64,000 nt of DNA, from positions 1,178,001 through 1,242,000 of the forward strand of contig NZ_JAENIK010000011.1 of assembly GCF_016595465.1 (NCBI RefSeq), written 5' to 3'. The translations under genes and the position numbers were made by a program. This DNA comes from Luteolibacter yonseiensis. Its GTDB lineage: Bacteria > Verrucomicrobiota > Verrucomicrobiia > Verrucomicrobiales > Akkermansiaceae. Positions 17,717-29,539 of this stretch are shown here, piece after piece. The notes under the pieces are model-generated. The model did no database searches and was not told the DNA's origin. It was given only the letters and a program-made list of their open reading frames with translations. Position 1 is the first letter of the stretch. The number at the start of each line of letters is the position of its first letter.

Positions 17717-19639
17717 ATGCGGGTGATGGCACTGACCGGCGGGATCGCATCGGGGAAAACAACCTTCTGCCGGTTGCTGGAGGAGCTGTTGCCGGGCGTT
17801 GTGATTTTTGATTGCGACGCGGCGGTGCACCGGCTCATGGATTCGGACGGCGAAGTGGCGGAAGAAGTGGCCGGGGTTTTTGGTCCGGCTGCCTTGGATG
17901 GGGAGGGGAGGATAGATCGCGGTTTTTTGCGTGGGCGGGTGTTCGGCGACGGGGTGGCCCGGGGCAGATTGGAGGGTATCCTTCACCCGAGGGTTCGGCA
18001 GGAATGTCTTGATTCCCTGGAGCAGGCTGCTAAACGGGGGGCGGAATTATTCGTCGCGGACGTTCCGCTGCTGTTTGAGAAGGGTTTCGATTTCGGCCAG
18101 ACTCAGGTGCTCGTCGTCGCTTCCTCCCGTTCCACACAAGTCCGGCGGCTCAAGGCGCGCAACGGTTTCGACGATCCTCTCATCGAGTCCATCCTTGCCG
18201 CACAGCTCCCGATTCAGGAAAAAATGTCCCTCGCGGATGTGGTTTTTTGGAACGAGGGGTCGCCTGCGGTACTCAAATTTCAAATCCGACGTTTCGTCCA
18301 ACCATTTCTCATGATCCCTCCAAACGAATCCGAATCTCCGGAATCCCAAGCTCCCGCCGTGGTAGCCACCGCCACGCCGCCGCCTGCGTTCATTGACGTG
18401 AATCAATTCCGTCTCAAGCCACTGGCGGAGTTGCAAGCGATGGCCGAGGCCGTGCCCGCGAAGATCCAGGGCGGGATCTCCAAGAGCCAGTTGGTTTATG
18501 AGTTGCTGACGTTTTTCTGCCACGAAGGCTCGGAGCTGGTTTGCGAGGGCATCATCGAGCAGACGAAGGACAATGTCTCGGTCCTGCGGGATCCGGTGCG
18601 CAGTTTCCGTCCAGGTCCGGATGACATCCACATCGCCGGTCATTTGAACCGCGATTTCGGACTGCGTACCGGTCAGAAGGTGAAGATCAAGGTTCGTGCG
18701 CCACGCGAGCGTGACAAGCTGCTCTCGGGTTTCGAGGTGATCGAGATCGAGGGAAAACCCGCCGCGGAGTTCAAGGCGTCGACGGAGTTTGACAAGCTCA
18801 CACCGCTTTTCCCGGACCAGCGCATCCATTTGGAAGGGGAGGGGAATGACTTCCTCGGTGTGCGCGTCATCGATCTCATCGCCCCTCTCGGCAAGGGGCA
18901 GCGCGGCATCATCGTGGCTCCGCCGCGTGGCGGGAAGACGATCCTGTTGAAGCAGATCGCGCGCTCGATCCGGAAAAACCATCCGGACGCGGAGCTGATC
19001 ATCCTCCTGCTGGACGAGCGTCCTGAGGAGGTCACCGATTTTGAAGAGACCGTTGGCGCGCAGGTTTACGCATCCACTTTCGACGAGTCTCCACGGCGTC
19101 ACGCGCAGGTCGCGGACCTGGTGATCGAGCGTGCGAAGCGTGTTGTCGAGCAGGGCAAGGACGTGATCCTGTTGCTGGACAGTCTCACCCGCCTCGCCCG
19201 CGGCCACAACTCGGCGATGCAGGGCGGCCCGATCGGCTCCGGCGGCGTGAGCCCGGCGGCGCTTCAGAAGTCGCGGAAGTTCTTCGGCACCGCGCGCAAC
19301 GTCGAGGAGGGAGGCTCGCTCACCATCCTCGCCACAGCGCTTGTGGAGACGGAGAGCCGTCTGGATGATGTCGTCTTCGAGGAGTTCAAAGGCACAGGAA
19401 ACATGGAGGTCCGCCTGGACCGGGAGCTTGCCGAGCGCCGGGTGTTTCCCGCCATCCACATCCCGCAGTCCGGCACCCGAAACGACGACCGCCTCTACCA
19501 CCCGGATGAATTCCTCAAGGTGGTGGACATCCGCAAGCAGCTCGCGCAGCAGCCCATCGGCGATGCCATCGAGACCCTGCTGGCGAATCTGAAGGCGACC
19601 AAGACCAACGCGGAACTCCTGCTGCGCGGACTCCGCTGA
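17717..19639 (+). CDS. rho: Fusion of dephospho-CoA kinase and transcription terminator Rho
   Basis: One uninterrupted 640-residue frame. Residues 1-197 are CoaE (phosphorylates dephospho-CoA, last step of CoA synthesis): P-loop [36 protein letters not shown]. Residues about 199-640 are Rho: N-terminal domain ([32 protein letters not shown]), RNA-binding CSD ([19 protein letters not shown]), Walker [12 protein letters not shown], Walker [17 protein letters not shown], and the C-terminal [12 protein letters not shown] and [19 protein letters not shown]. Rho is the hexameric RNA helicase that ends transcription. An ATG at 18311 sits exactly at the junction and could also start a separate Rho; there is no stop between the halves and no visible ribosome site at 18311. 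Both domains look intact. Confidence 0.92.
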   Translation: MRVMALTGGIASGKTTFCRLLEELLPGVVIFDCDAAVHRLMDSDGEVAEEVAGVFGPAALDGEGRIDRGFLRGRVFGDGVARGRLEGILHPRVRQECLDSLEQAAKRGAELFVADVPLLFEKGFDFGQTQVLVVASSRSTQVRRLKARNGFDDPLIESILAAQLPIQEKMSLADVVFWNEGSPAVLKFQIRRFVQPFLMIPPNESESPESQAPAVVATATPPPAFIDVNQFRLKPLAELQAMAEAVPAKIQGGISKSQLVYELLTFFCHEGSELVCEGIIEQTKDNVSVLRDPVRSFRPGPDDIHIAGHLNRDFGLRTGQKVKIKVRAPRERDKLLSGFEVIEIEGKPAAEFKASTEFDKLTPLFPDQRIHLEGEGNDFLGVRVIDLIAPLGKGQRGIIVAPPRGGKTILLKQIARSIRKNHPDAELIILLLDERPEEVTDFEETVGAQVYASTFDESPRRHAQVADLVIERAKRVVEQGKDVILLLDSLTRLARGHNSAMQGGPIGSGGVSPAALQKSRKFFGTARNVEEGGSLTILATALVETESRLDDVVFEEFKGTGNMEVRLDRELAERRVFPAIHIPQSGTRNDDRLYHPDEFLKVVDIRKQLAQQPIGDAIETLLANLKATKTNAELLLRGLR

Positions 19640-19720
19640 GGGGGGATTCCCGGTTGAAATTCATTTTCCAAACAGTGTGATTTGAGGCTTGCGGACTCCA
19701 TTTTTCCCGCAACTGCTTCA

Positions 19721-19749
19721 TTGACACTGCTAGGACAGGTGCATAGCCT
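19721..19749 (+). promoter_or_regulatory. Candidate sigma-70-type promoter for ppdK
   Basis: TTGACA at 19721-19726, then 17 bp, then TAGCCT at 19744-19749. The -35 is perfect; the -10 matches only three of six positions. It lies 83 bp before the ppdK ATG and downstream of the coaE-rho stop. Confidence 0.4.
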
Positions 19750-19832
19750 CCCGCGCCTTGTGCTGGGCCGGGCGAACCATCTCCCTCCATTTCCAGCAGT
19801 CAACGCTCTCTTAACTCGATATAACCACAACG

Positions 19833-22673
<2,841 letters not shown>

Positions 22674-22700
22674 TCTTCTGACGCTCGACGAATGATTCCA

Positions 22701-22732
22701 AGCCGCCCCGGGAAACCGGGGCGGCTTTTTTT
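22701..22732 (+). terminator. Rho-independent terminator after ppdK
   Basis: Perfect 11-bp stem AGCCGCCCCGG / CCGGGGCGGCT with GAAA tetraloop, followed by seven T. It lies 28 bp after the ppdK stop. Confidence 0.93.
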
Positions 22733-23008
22733 GCAGATGGCTGATGGGGAGAACGGAAACGCGGAAGCAAGACGCGGGAGCGGGGAGGAAGAAGCGGAGA
22801 TGGATACGGACTCCGACAGGTAAGCGGTCACGTGGTCTTGAGTGTTTTCACCGCCAAGGGTGATTCGCCGGTGGTGAGGTTTTGTGCGCCACCACCTTTC
22901 AAGTGGCATCGTTTCCTTGATCCAACCTCTCAGGAACCGGAGTGGTGGCCATTTGCAAGGATCATCCGGTTGGATCTGCGAGGGGATGATGGCTCCGGAG
23001 CAATGGTC

Positions 23009-23046
23009 AAACTGGAGTGCGGAATTCATTCCACGCGAAAGTTCCG
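23009..23046 (+). repeat. Left arm of a 38-bp inverted repeat
   Basis: Pairs with 23290-23327 on the opposite strand; about 34 positions align with two mismatches before an indel. The core GCGGAATTCATTCCRC is itself a hairpin. The two mismatches (T/C and A/G) sit at mirror positions within this inner hairpin, so one arm's hairpin stays almost intact. Confidence 0.75.
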
Positions 23047-23289
23047 TTGTGGCGGATGACAAGGGCCGCTCATAGGTTGCGGCATTTACCCACGTGTCAT
23101 GGAGTGTCATCACACGCCTTCGAGGAATTGCGGACACGCGTCTTTCTAAGACATATTTTTCGAAATATCATCGCCGCCGGACAGGCACGATCGTGCCGGG
23201 TTCCAACCATCAGGTGATTTTACAATCCGCGGCGGCCACACTCTTTTACAAAACGCGTCAACCGATCCGTTATCGGACGGCACCATGCC

Positions 23290-23327
23290 GGAAACTTTCG
23301 CGCGGAATGAATTCCGCGCTCCAGTTT
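23290..23327 (-). repeat. Right arm of a 38-bp inverted repeat
   Basis: Reverse-complement partner of 23009-23046. The inner palindrome GCGCGGAAT-GA-ATTCCGCGC is perfect (9-bp stem) and is followed by TCC, giving the same CGCTCC ending seen at the 17.3 and 54.9 kb hairpins. Confidence 0.75.
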
Positions 23328-23354
23328 CATAAAGGCGGCGTGTGATAGGGATGA

Positions 23355-23981
23355 TCAGGAACCGTCACCGAGCCATGTCCTCGCCGTGTCCAGTTCTCCG
23401 GACGTGAGCTGGTGGCCGGTGTTGATTTCCAGATGAGTCAGCTCCGAACCCGCATCGCGAAGCATCTTTCCGAGAGTGCGCGCGTTGTCGATGGGAAGAA
23501 TGGGATCGCTGAGACCGCTGGCGAGGAACACCCGGGTGCCTGTCAGGTCGGGAGCTTTCGTCGGTGTCAGCGGAACCATCGCCCGCAGCAGGACCGCGTT
23601 TTTCAAGATCCCCGGCCTGAGCAACAGCAGGCTCGCGGCGATGTTCGCTCCGTTCGAGTAGCCTACCGCGGTGATGGTTTCCGGTGAGAAGCCATACTCT
23701 TTGGCTGCGGCGATGACGAAATCTCCCAGTTCCTGGGTGCGGCGCAGGAGGTCGACCTCGTCGAACACGCCCTCGGCGAGGCGCCGGAAAAAACGCGGCA
23801 TGCCGTTCTCCAGAATTTTTCCACGCGGACTGAGCAGGTTGGCACCCGGCGCGAGAGAATGACCCAGTTGGAGAAGGTCGTCTTCATTGCCACCCGTGCC
23901 GTGGAGCAGCAACAGGGTGGGGGAGGTGGCGACGTTTCCGCCGGATGCCGGAACAAAACGATGGATGAAGTCAGGTGTCAT
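23355..23981 (-). CDS. Alpha/beta hydrolase, carboxylesterase/phospholipase type (MhqD-like)
   Basis: 208 residues. Landmarks are the oxyanion strand TLLLLHGTGGNEDDLL, LLSPRGKILENGMPRFFRRLAEGVFDE, the nucleophile elbow AVGYSNGANIA (Ser), the acid in LASGLSDPILPIDNA (Asp) and the His near the end in INTGHQLT. This is the MhqD/YodD-type subgroup of small carboxylesterases. I chose the ATG at 23981 (MTPDFIHRF), 33 bp after the dioxygenase stop. The upstream neighbour is a ring-cleaving dioxygenase, the same pair as B. subtilis mhqE-mhqD, which is induced by quinones. A role in breakdown of aromatic electrophiles is inferred from that pairing. Confidence 0.87.
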   Translation of the reverse strand: MTPDFIHRFVPASGGNVATSPTLLLLHGTGGNEDDLLQLGHSLAPGANLLSPRGKILENGMPRFFRRLAEGVFDEVDLLRRTQELGDFVIAAAKEYGFSPETITAVGYSNGANIAASLLLLRPGILKNAVLLRAMVPLTPTKAPDLTGTRVFLASGLSDPILPIDNARTLGKMLRDAGSELTHLEINTGHQLTSGELDTARTWLGDGS

Positions 23982-24014
23982 GGTGGTGGTTTCTTTCTTT
24001 CTGACAAACAACGA

Positions 24015-24974
24015 TCAACCTTTCGCTTTGCTTGGTTGATAGTCCAGCGGCTTGATTCCCTCCTCGATTTTCGCACGGTGGGGTTCGAGGAAAGGAGGCA
24101 GCGCGAGCTTTTCCCCGAGATGAGCGGGATCCTCTCCATCCGCGGCGAAGCCTGGGCCGTCCGTGGCGATCTCGAACAGGATGCCGCCGGGGATGCGGAA
24201 GTAGAGGGATTTGAAATAGTGTCGCTCCACCTCGCCGGAGGTGCGGTGGCCGTGGCTTTCCAAGTGGCGCTGCCAATCGAGCAATTCCGCCTGGTCTCTC
24301 ACCCGCCATGCCACGTGGTGCACGCCGCCCGCGCCGTCCTGGCCACGGCTGGTGGAGCCCGCCAAACGGAGTTGCGTGCCGGTGCCACCGGAGCCGGTCT
24401 CGAAAAGGTCGCCGTCGTTTTTGAAACCGAGCACTCCGGTGAGGAATTGAGAGGTCGCGTCCACATCGCCCACCGTCAGGCTGACGGAGCCGAGTCCGAC
24501 GATGGCCGCTTCCAGAGGGACAGGGCTGCCGTGCCATGGATGCACCTCCGTGCCGGAGGCATCGTCAGCGATCAGGCGGAGGCGTTGTCCTTCGCCATCC
24601 TGGAAGGCGAGCGTGGGGCGGCCCGCCAGGACCTCGATGGCTCCGTGTCCGACCTTTTGTTGGTCGAACCATTTTATCCATTGCTCCAAGGAAGCTTCTC
24701 CGCCGAGCACGCGCAGGCCGGTTTCGCTGACGGTGCCCGCGCCGATCCGGACGGTCGGAGTGTGAGCCCAGTCAAAGAAGGTGAGATCCGATCCCGCGCT
24801 GCCAACGGCGTCGGCGTAGAACAGGTGGTAGGCAGAGACGTCGTCCTGGTTCACCGTTTTTTTCACCAGGCGCATGCCGAGCGTGCGGGTGTAGAAATCG
24901 AGATTCCGCTGCGCCTGGGCGGTGACGGCGGTGACGTGGTGGAGGCCATGAAGAACGGGTTGTTGTGTTTTCAT
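24015..24974 (-). CDS. VOC-superfamily ring-cleaving dioxygenase (MhqE/MhqO-like)
   Basis: 319 residues from the ATG at 24974 (MKTQQPVLHGLHHVTAV). It has two paired vicinal-oxygen-chelate modules: the first begins GLHHVTAVTAQAQRNLDFYTRTLGMRLVKKTVN, the second near residue 150 begins GLGSVSLTVGDVDATSQFLTGVLGF. Metal ligands are likely the His of LHHVTA, the His of VHHVAWRV and the Glu of GGILFEIATDGPGF. The family is annotated as extradiol ring-cleaving (hydroquinone-type) dioxygenase. First gene of a two-gene unit with the MhqD-like hydrolase. No regulator of MarR/MhqR type is in the immediate surroundings. Confidence 0.88.
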   Translation of the reverse strand: MKTQQPVLHGLHHVTAVTAQAQRNLDFYTRTLGMRLVKKTVNQDDVSAYHLFYADAVGSAGSDLTFFDWAHTPTVRIGAGTVSETGLRVLGGEASLEQWIKWFDQQKVGHGAIEVLAGRPTLAFQDGEGQRLRLIADDASGTEVHPWHGSPVPLEAAIVGLGSVSLTVGDVDATSQFLTGVLGFKNDGDLFETGSGGTGTQLRLAGSTSRGQDGAGGVHHVAWRVRDQAELLDWQRHLESHGHRTSGEVERHYFKSLYFRIPGGILFEIATDGPGFAADGEDPAHLGEKLALPPFLEPHRAKIEEGIKPLDYQPSKAKG

Positions 24975-25170
24975 GTCCGGAGCATGCACGGGATCCGGGG
25001 TTTTGGATAATGCGGAGTTGTATGGCTGAGACTACCGGTTCCGCATGGGGCATTCCTTGCGATGGAGTGCCGGAGGCCTGCCGATGATGCGCGTGAAGAC
25101 TCTTGCCGGATAGCAACGGTTGGGGAAATCCGTGTCCAATGGGGCGGAAGCCGTTCTTATATTCCGGATA

Positions 25171-25530
25171 TCAACTGGTTCTCTTCTGGCGGCGTTTGAT
25201 TTCAGAACGGGTAAGTCCCAGATATGCCGCGATAAACCATAGCACGATCATTACGGGAACCGAGTATATCAACCGCATGGGATTGTCCGGGTTCGAACTG
25301 AAGTAAATCAAATAGATCAGATTGGTCAGATAACCAAGGGTGGAACCGAGAAGGACCACTTGTGTGGCGGTTCCCACCATTGAATTCGAAATCAGGAGGG
25401 TCAAGAAAAGCGGGGAGATCATGAGAAGTCCGAAGAAAACCCCGGCCAAAGGAACCAGAAGTTGGTTGCAGCCGATGCAGACTCCCGCGATGATGCCCAG
25501 AAGGGTGACGGAGAGCGTGATCTTTTTCAT
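25171..25530 (-). CDS. Small multi-pass membrane protein of unknown function
   Basis: 119 residues from the ATG at 25530 (MKKITLSVTLLG). Four hydrophobic stretches are visible: residues 4-22, 25-45, 52-76 and 86-106, with a basic C-terminal tail (EIKRRQKR). No family recognised. It lies downstream of the adenosine-deaminase-like gene on the same strand with 46 bp between them, so it could share its transcript. Composition is slightly more AT-rich than its neighbours. Confidence 0.6.
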   Translation of the reverse strand: MKKITLSVTLLGIIAGVCIGCNQLLVPLAGVFFGLLMISPLFLTLLISNSMVGTATQVVLLGSTLGYLTNLIYLIYFSSNPDNPMRLIYSVPVMIVLWFIAAYLGLTRSEIKRRQKRTS

Positions 25531-25576
25531 CCGCTCTTGTGACGGTGTGACGTGCATGAATCTTGTGCGATAAATC

Positions 25577-26641
25577 TCACTCTCTCAGGAACCGGTGCTC
25601 CTTCGCGTGGCTCCTGCTGAGGTCCAGCAACGGCCTGGCGTCGTCTCCCAGTTCCTTGCCCACGACTTCATACTCCTGCCTGAGGTTGGTGTGGATGAGG
25701 TAGGGGTTGTCGGTGTTGATGCAGTAAGGGATTTCGTTTTTCGCGAGGGTTTTCACGAAATCCGCGACGCACGCGTAGTCCGGCACCACGCGGGTGACGA
25801 GGTTCACGGTGGGGCACAGCTCCAGGCAGATGGAGTTTTCACGCAACCGGGTGACGAGCGCGTCCTTGACCTTTCCCTTCGCGTTCCGCAGTTCGATGCC
25901 GTGGCCGATGCGGTCCGGGCGGATGGACTCGATCACGTTCAGCATGCCCTTCGGCCCGGTGGCTTCGCTTTCGCCGACATGATAGGTGATCTTCAGTCCG
26001 GAATCACGGGCTTTCTCCATCATGGCGGACACCTCGCTCATCCAGGGTTTGCTGAGTTCGAGCGAGCGGGACTCAGGGCCGGCCATGTCGATGCCGACGA
26101 CACCGTTCGCGCCATTGAGCGAGCCACGGCTGCGCCACTTGATGGCGGCCTCGATGATGAGCCAGTTTGATTCCAGGGAAAGATCGCGGCCCAATGACAG
26201 GATGATGCCTGTGGCGACGCCGTAGTGCAGAGAGGCACGTTCCAACCCCTGCATGACGGCCAGGATGATCGCGTCCATGGTGTGCAGTCCGTGGCGCATG
26301 CGCTTCTGTGGGTTGAAGCGCAGCTCCAGCGCGCGGACCTGGGCGCGGCGGTAGGCTTTCGCTACGACCTGATAGGCGGAAACGCTGGCCGCCGAGGGAG
26401 AGGACTGGATTTCCTCCGTCACTTGGAAATAACGGCCCAGAAAGTCATCCAGGGATTTCACCTCGTGGGGGCGGGCGGTCAGTGAATCGTGGAAACTGGT
26501 GAAATCGACATACTCGGTGCGCAGCCCGTTGTCACAGAGGATTTCCCAGAGCACCGAGGATGGAACTGCTCCGCCGAGGTGGATGTGGAGGTCGTGCATG
26601 GACGAGTGGACCTGATTTTTGACAGACTTGCAATGCTGCAT
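25577..26641 (-). CDS. Adenosine deaminase-like metal-dependent deaminase
   Basis: 354 residues. Zinc motif DLHIHLGGAV near the N-terminus; catalytic HVGES (His and Glu) near residue 225; DRIGHGIELR (His) near 250; and NTDNP near 318. Classical adenosine deaminases have DD at the last site (zinc-binding Asp plus a substrate-binding Asp); here the second is Asn, and SNPMSN-type sequence is replaced by CPTVNLVT. So the fold is certain, but the substrate may not be adenosine. The ATG at 26641 is my choice; 26599, just before the metal motif, is an alternative. Divergent from the next gene. Confidence 0.85.
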   Translation of the reverse strand: MQHCKSVKNQVHSSMHDLHIHLGGAVPSSVLWEILCDNGLRTEYVDFTSFHDSLTARPHEVKSLDDFLGRYFQVTEEIQSSPSAASVSAYQVVAKAYRRAQVRALELRFNPQKRMRHGLHTMDAIILAVMQGLERASLHYGVATGIILSLGRDLSLESNWLIIEAAIKWRSRGSLNGANGVVGIDMAGPESRSLELSKPWMSEVSAMMEKARDSGLKITYHVGESEATGPKGMLNVIESIRPDRIGHGIELRNAKGKVKDALVTRLRENSICLELCPTVNLVTRVVPDYACVADFVKTLAKNEIPYCINTDNPYLIHTNLRQEYEVVGKELGDDARPLLDLSRSHAKEHRFLRE

Positions 26642-26785
26642 GCGGCGGGCGTTGCGGAGGGGCTGGCTTTGAGGGATCATTGCGATTGCGGGATGATAAA
26701 GGCGTCCGCCGGGTTTCCCTCTTGATATTCAGTCGTGAAATCGACCACATTGTTTTGTTGGAATCAACCCCGCGTGTTTATCAAT

Positions 26786-27181
26786 ATGGCTGAAAAACAA
26801 CCACCCCCACCCGAGTTCGCCCGGAGGCTCGAAGTCTGGCACCGTATGGCGGTTTCCACGAACCGGACCTTCGTTGCCTTGGGCATCGTCGCAACGGCAC
26901 TTTCACTTGGGGTGACGGCATTTGCCGGTCTGATCGATAACAAATGGGTTTTGGCCGGTCTGGCGTTTTCATCATCGCTGGCCCTCGGATTCATAACGAA
27001 TTTCAACCTCGGCGGCAAAGCCGCGGAAATCAGGGCCGCGTGGAGGATATTGGAAACCGCCCTTCTTCGTTACAAGAATCAGGAAGACTTCACGATGGAG
27101 AAGTTGCTGGACGCATACAAGCTGGCCGAGGACACGCTCGGAAATGTGAATTACACGCCGCCATCCAAGAATGGGGAATGA
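26786..27181 (+). CDS. Two-TM membrane protein with helical tail, unknown function (SLATT-like topology)
   Basis: 131 residues from ATG 26786 (MAEKQPPPPEF). The N-terminus is short and Pro-rich. Two membrane helices lie close together (about 30-50, TFVALGIVATALSLGVTAFAG, and 57-75, VLAGLAFSSSLALGFITNF), followed by an amphipathic helical tail (EIRAAWRILETALLRYKN). This hairpin-plus-helix layout resembles SLATT and DUF4231 effector proteins, but no SMODS or SLOG partner is nearby, so I do not assign that function. It is a single gene between the divergent deaminase gene and the convergent peptidase gene, 21 bp from the latter's stop. Confidence 0.65.
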   Translation: MAEKQPPPPEFARRLEVWHRMAVSTNRTFVALGIVATALSLGVTAFAGLIDNKWVLAGLAFSSSLALGFITNFNLGGKAAEIRAAWRILETALLRYKNQEDFTMEKLLDAYKLAEDTLGNVNYTPPSKNGE

Positions 27182-27202
27182 GGCGTCAGGAAGGGGAGTC
27201 TC

Positions 27203-29359
27203 CTACTCGCAGTTCGCGAAGAAAAACGAGAGCAGATCGGTTTGCAGGGAGTTTTCCTGTTCGCGGGAGGCCCCGCTGCCGTGTCCGGTCTGGTAGTCGA
27301 TCCTCAATCCGACGTTCGAGTTTTCCCCACCTGCCGCGAGCAGGCGGGCGGTCATTTTCAGCGATTGCCAGAGTTCCACGCGGGTATCGTTCGCACCGTG
27401 ATAGAGCAGTGTCGGTGGATATTTCACCCCAGGCTTCACATGCTCGTAGGCGCTCATCTCCCGCAGGGCTTCGAAACCGGGTTTCGTCCTGGTGGTGCCG
27501 AATTCGGGGATGTTCGGCACTCCATTCGGAGAATTCTCCGCGCGCAAGGCATCCGTCAGGCCCACGCCGATGAGCACCGCGCCGAAGGCTTCCGGTTTTT
27601 CCGTAAGTGCGCGCCCCGCGGTGACTCCGCCCGCGCTGCGACCGTGGATGCAGATCTGGCCGGGAGTGGTCAGTCCATCGCGAACGAGTCCCTCCGCCAC
27701 GGAAATCATGTCCTTCCAAGTGTTCGGCTTGGTTTTCTGATAGCCTGCGAGACGCCATTCCTCGCCAAGCTCTCCGCCGCCACGGACGTGGGCGACGACC
27801 TTGATGCCACCCATTTCAAAGAGGGCGGTCTCAGCCGCACGGAAGCCCGGTTCCAGGCACATGCCATATGCGCCGTAGCCGATGAGCATGACGGGATGGG
27901 TCTTGTCGCGGGGAAGATCCTTCCGGTGGATGATGGATACGGGGATCATCACGCCGTCGTGGCCGGGCATCATCGTTTCGCGGCTGACGAGCCTCGCGGA
28001 GATCCCGGGTTCCCGGAGCTGAGGGAGCGCGCTCGGCTCAGGCAAGGATTTGCCTGGTGTGGTGTGATAAAACCGTGCCGGGCGGGTCCATGAGTCCAAG
28101 GTGAAACCGACACCTTCCCGCGACGGATGACCGGCCGGGGAATCGTGCAGGGAAATGCGTCCCTCTTCGGCGGTGGTGATGGTTTCTGGCTTGTCGAGGG
28201 CATCCCATGGCAGCCGGACGAGCCGGCTCGGACCGCCGTCCAACGTGCGGACATAGATCCCGTCCTTGCTAACGGACAGATTCTGGATGGAGCCGCGCGG
28301 TGCGGTGTAGAGGGTCTTCATTTCTCCGAGGCCATCCTCCGTCAGCTTACGGCGGATGATTTTTCCGTTGGGCGCATCCTTGCGGGTGAGGAGGAAAATC
28401 TCATCCCCATGGATGGCGAATCCGCCGCCGCTCATGGAGCCGACGAGGTCCGGACGATCGCAGATCTTCCGCCAGCGGGGTTTTCCGGAAAGGATCTCGT
28501 CCACCCGTGCGAGATGATGGATGTAGTCCGCGGAGACACCGCTTTCATTCGTGGCCAGTGCCCAGCCGGTGTCGGCCAGGGGGCTGACGAAGACGATGTC
28601 TTCCGGTTTCACCAGCACGTCGGGATTCACCCCCTCGCCGAAGATGGCTTTGTCTGCGGACTCCGGAGTGCCGAGCTTGTGATACCAGGTTTTACCGCGT
28701 TGGAAGGTTTCCAATGGGTCGGCATCAGGAGCGAGCTTCTGCAACCGGGTGTAGAAAAAGCCCGAACTGTCGGGAAGCCACTCCGCCGCTCCCCAGCGGG
28801 CGCGGTCATAGGGGCCTTCCACCATTTTCTGCTCCGCCAGATTGTAGACATAGAGGCTGGCCATTTCACCACCACCCGCGGTGATGGTGACGGCGATGTG
28901 TTTGAGATCGGGAGAGACGGTGAACGCCTTGATGGTGACAGGAGATCCGTCGCCCTTCACCACCTGGCGCGGATCGAGGATCAACTCCGGCCTGCCGCCG
29001 GGCTTTTGGTGGAACAGCAGTTCGATGGGATCGTCCTGCCTCCGCATGAGGAAATAGTAATCCCCCGGCGAGGGTTCCGACACCCAGCCGACCTTGTCAC
29101 CCTGACTCTGGTCCGCCTCGGCGATCCATTTCGCGATGCGTTCCCTGTCCGGCAGCTTGGAGAGTTTTCCGATGGTCTCATCGGAGACCGCACGGGCCCA
29201 TGCGGCGACCTGCGGCTGGTGCTTCTCCTCGAAGTAACGGTAGGGGTCCTCGATGACCGTACCGAAATAATCCGTCTTCACAGGCCGTGGCTCAGGCAGG
29301 GGAACCGCCATCGCCTGATCGATGAGGACAAGAAACGGGAGGATGCGAAACGGTTTCAT
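27203..29359 (-). CDS. Exported prolyl oligopeptidase family peptidase (S9A)
   Basis: 718 residues starting with a signal peptide (MKPFRILPFLVLIDQAMA, then VPLPEPRP). The N-terminal part is the propeller (EDPYRYFEEKHQPQVAAWARAV is the S9A opening motif). The catalytic alpha/beta hydrolase domain has the nucleophile CIHGRSAGGVTAG (Ser near residue 573), the Asp in YHGANDTRVELWQSL, and the His in YQTGHGSGASREQ (near 695). S9A peptidases cleave short peptides after Pro. The signal peptide suggests periplasmic or secreted peptide processing. It converges with the 2-TM gene. Confidence 0.93.
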   Translation of the reverse strand: MKPFRILPFLVLIDQAMAVPLPEPRPVKTDYFGTVIEDPYRYFEEKHQPQVAAWARAVSDETIGKLSKLPDRERIAKWIAEADQSQGDKVGWVSEPSPGDYYFLMRRQDDPIELLFHQKPGGRPELILDPRQVVKGDGSPVTIKAFTVSPDLKHIAVTITAGGGEMASLYVYNLAEQKMVEGPYDRARWGAAEWLPDSSGFFYTRLQKLAPDADPLETFQRGKTWYHKLGTPESADKAIFGEGVNPDVLVKPEDIVFVSPLADTGWALATNESGVSADYIHHLARVDEILSGKPRWRKICDRPDLVGSMSGGGFAIHGDEIFLLTRKDAPNGKIIRRKLTEDGLGEMKTLYTAPRGSIQNLSVSKDGIYVRTLDGGPSRLVRLPWDALDKPETITTAEEGRISLHDSPAGHPSREGVGFTLDSWTRPARFYHTTPGKSLPEPSALPQLREPGISARLVSRETMMPGHDGVMIPVSIIHRKDLPRDKTHPVMLIGYGAYGMCLEPGFRAAETALFEMGGIKVVAHVRGGGELGEEWRLAGYQKTKPNTWKDMISVAEGLVRDGLTTPGQICIHGRSAGGVTAGRALTEKPEAFGAVLIGVGLTDALRAENSPNGVPNIPEFGTTRTKPGFEALREMSAYEHVKPGVKYPPTLLYHGANDTRVELWQSLKMTARLLAAGGENSNVGLRIDYQTGHGSGASREQENSLQTDLLSFFFANCE

Positions 29360-29539
29360 GACTGGAACGACTGTGGTTGCCCTAACGGATGGCGACGTGG
29401 AAGCCAATGGAAATCGTTTGCTGGCGGAGATGTGATGCCCGCACCGGACCCCGGGCCGGTTGTTTCACACCACCGGCGGCTTGTTGAAATCTCTTGTATG
29501 ATCGCTGGAACTCTTCTTTAAAAAGATCTCGTCACGCAG

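Larger units (their letters stand above)
22733..23354. other. Palindrome-rich intergenic region, no gene seen
   Basis: About 620 bp between the ppdK terminator and the hydrolase stop. Open frames in both directions are short and lack domain features. It contains a pair of long inverted repeats (23009-23046 and 23290-23327), each itself palindromic. Between them are two further hairpins, ATATTT-TTCG-AAATAT around 23153-23168 and the 14-bp palindrome GGCACGATCGTGCC around 23185. It resembles a non-autonomous element or a remnant rather than a regulatory leader. Confidence 0.55.

Noticed and set aside
17268-17726. 152-residue frame in the intergenic region before coaE-rho
   Set aside because: Low complexity, Arg/Ser-rich, overlaps the hairpins and has no conserved feature.
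23290-23327. Terminator for the alpha/beta hydrolase gene
   Set aside because: The hairpin lies downstream on the right strand, but no T-run follows and an inverted copy exists 240 bp away, so it is better read as a repeat.
26786-27181. SLATT-type defence effector
   Set aside because: Topology resembles SLATT, but there is no SMODS, SLOG, CD-NTase or other defence gene nearby; kept as unknown 2-TM protein.
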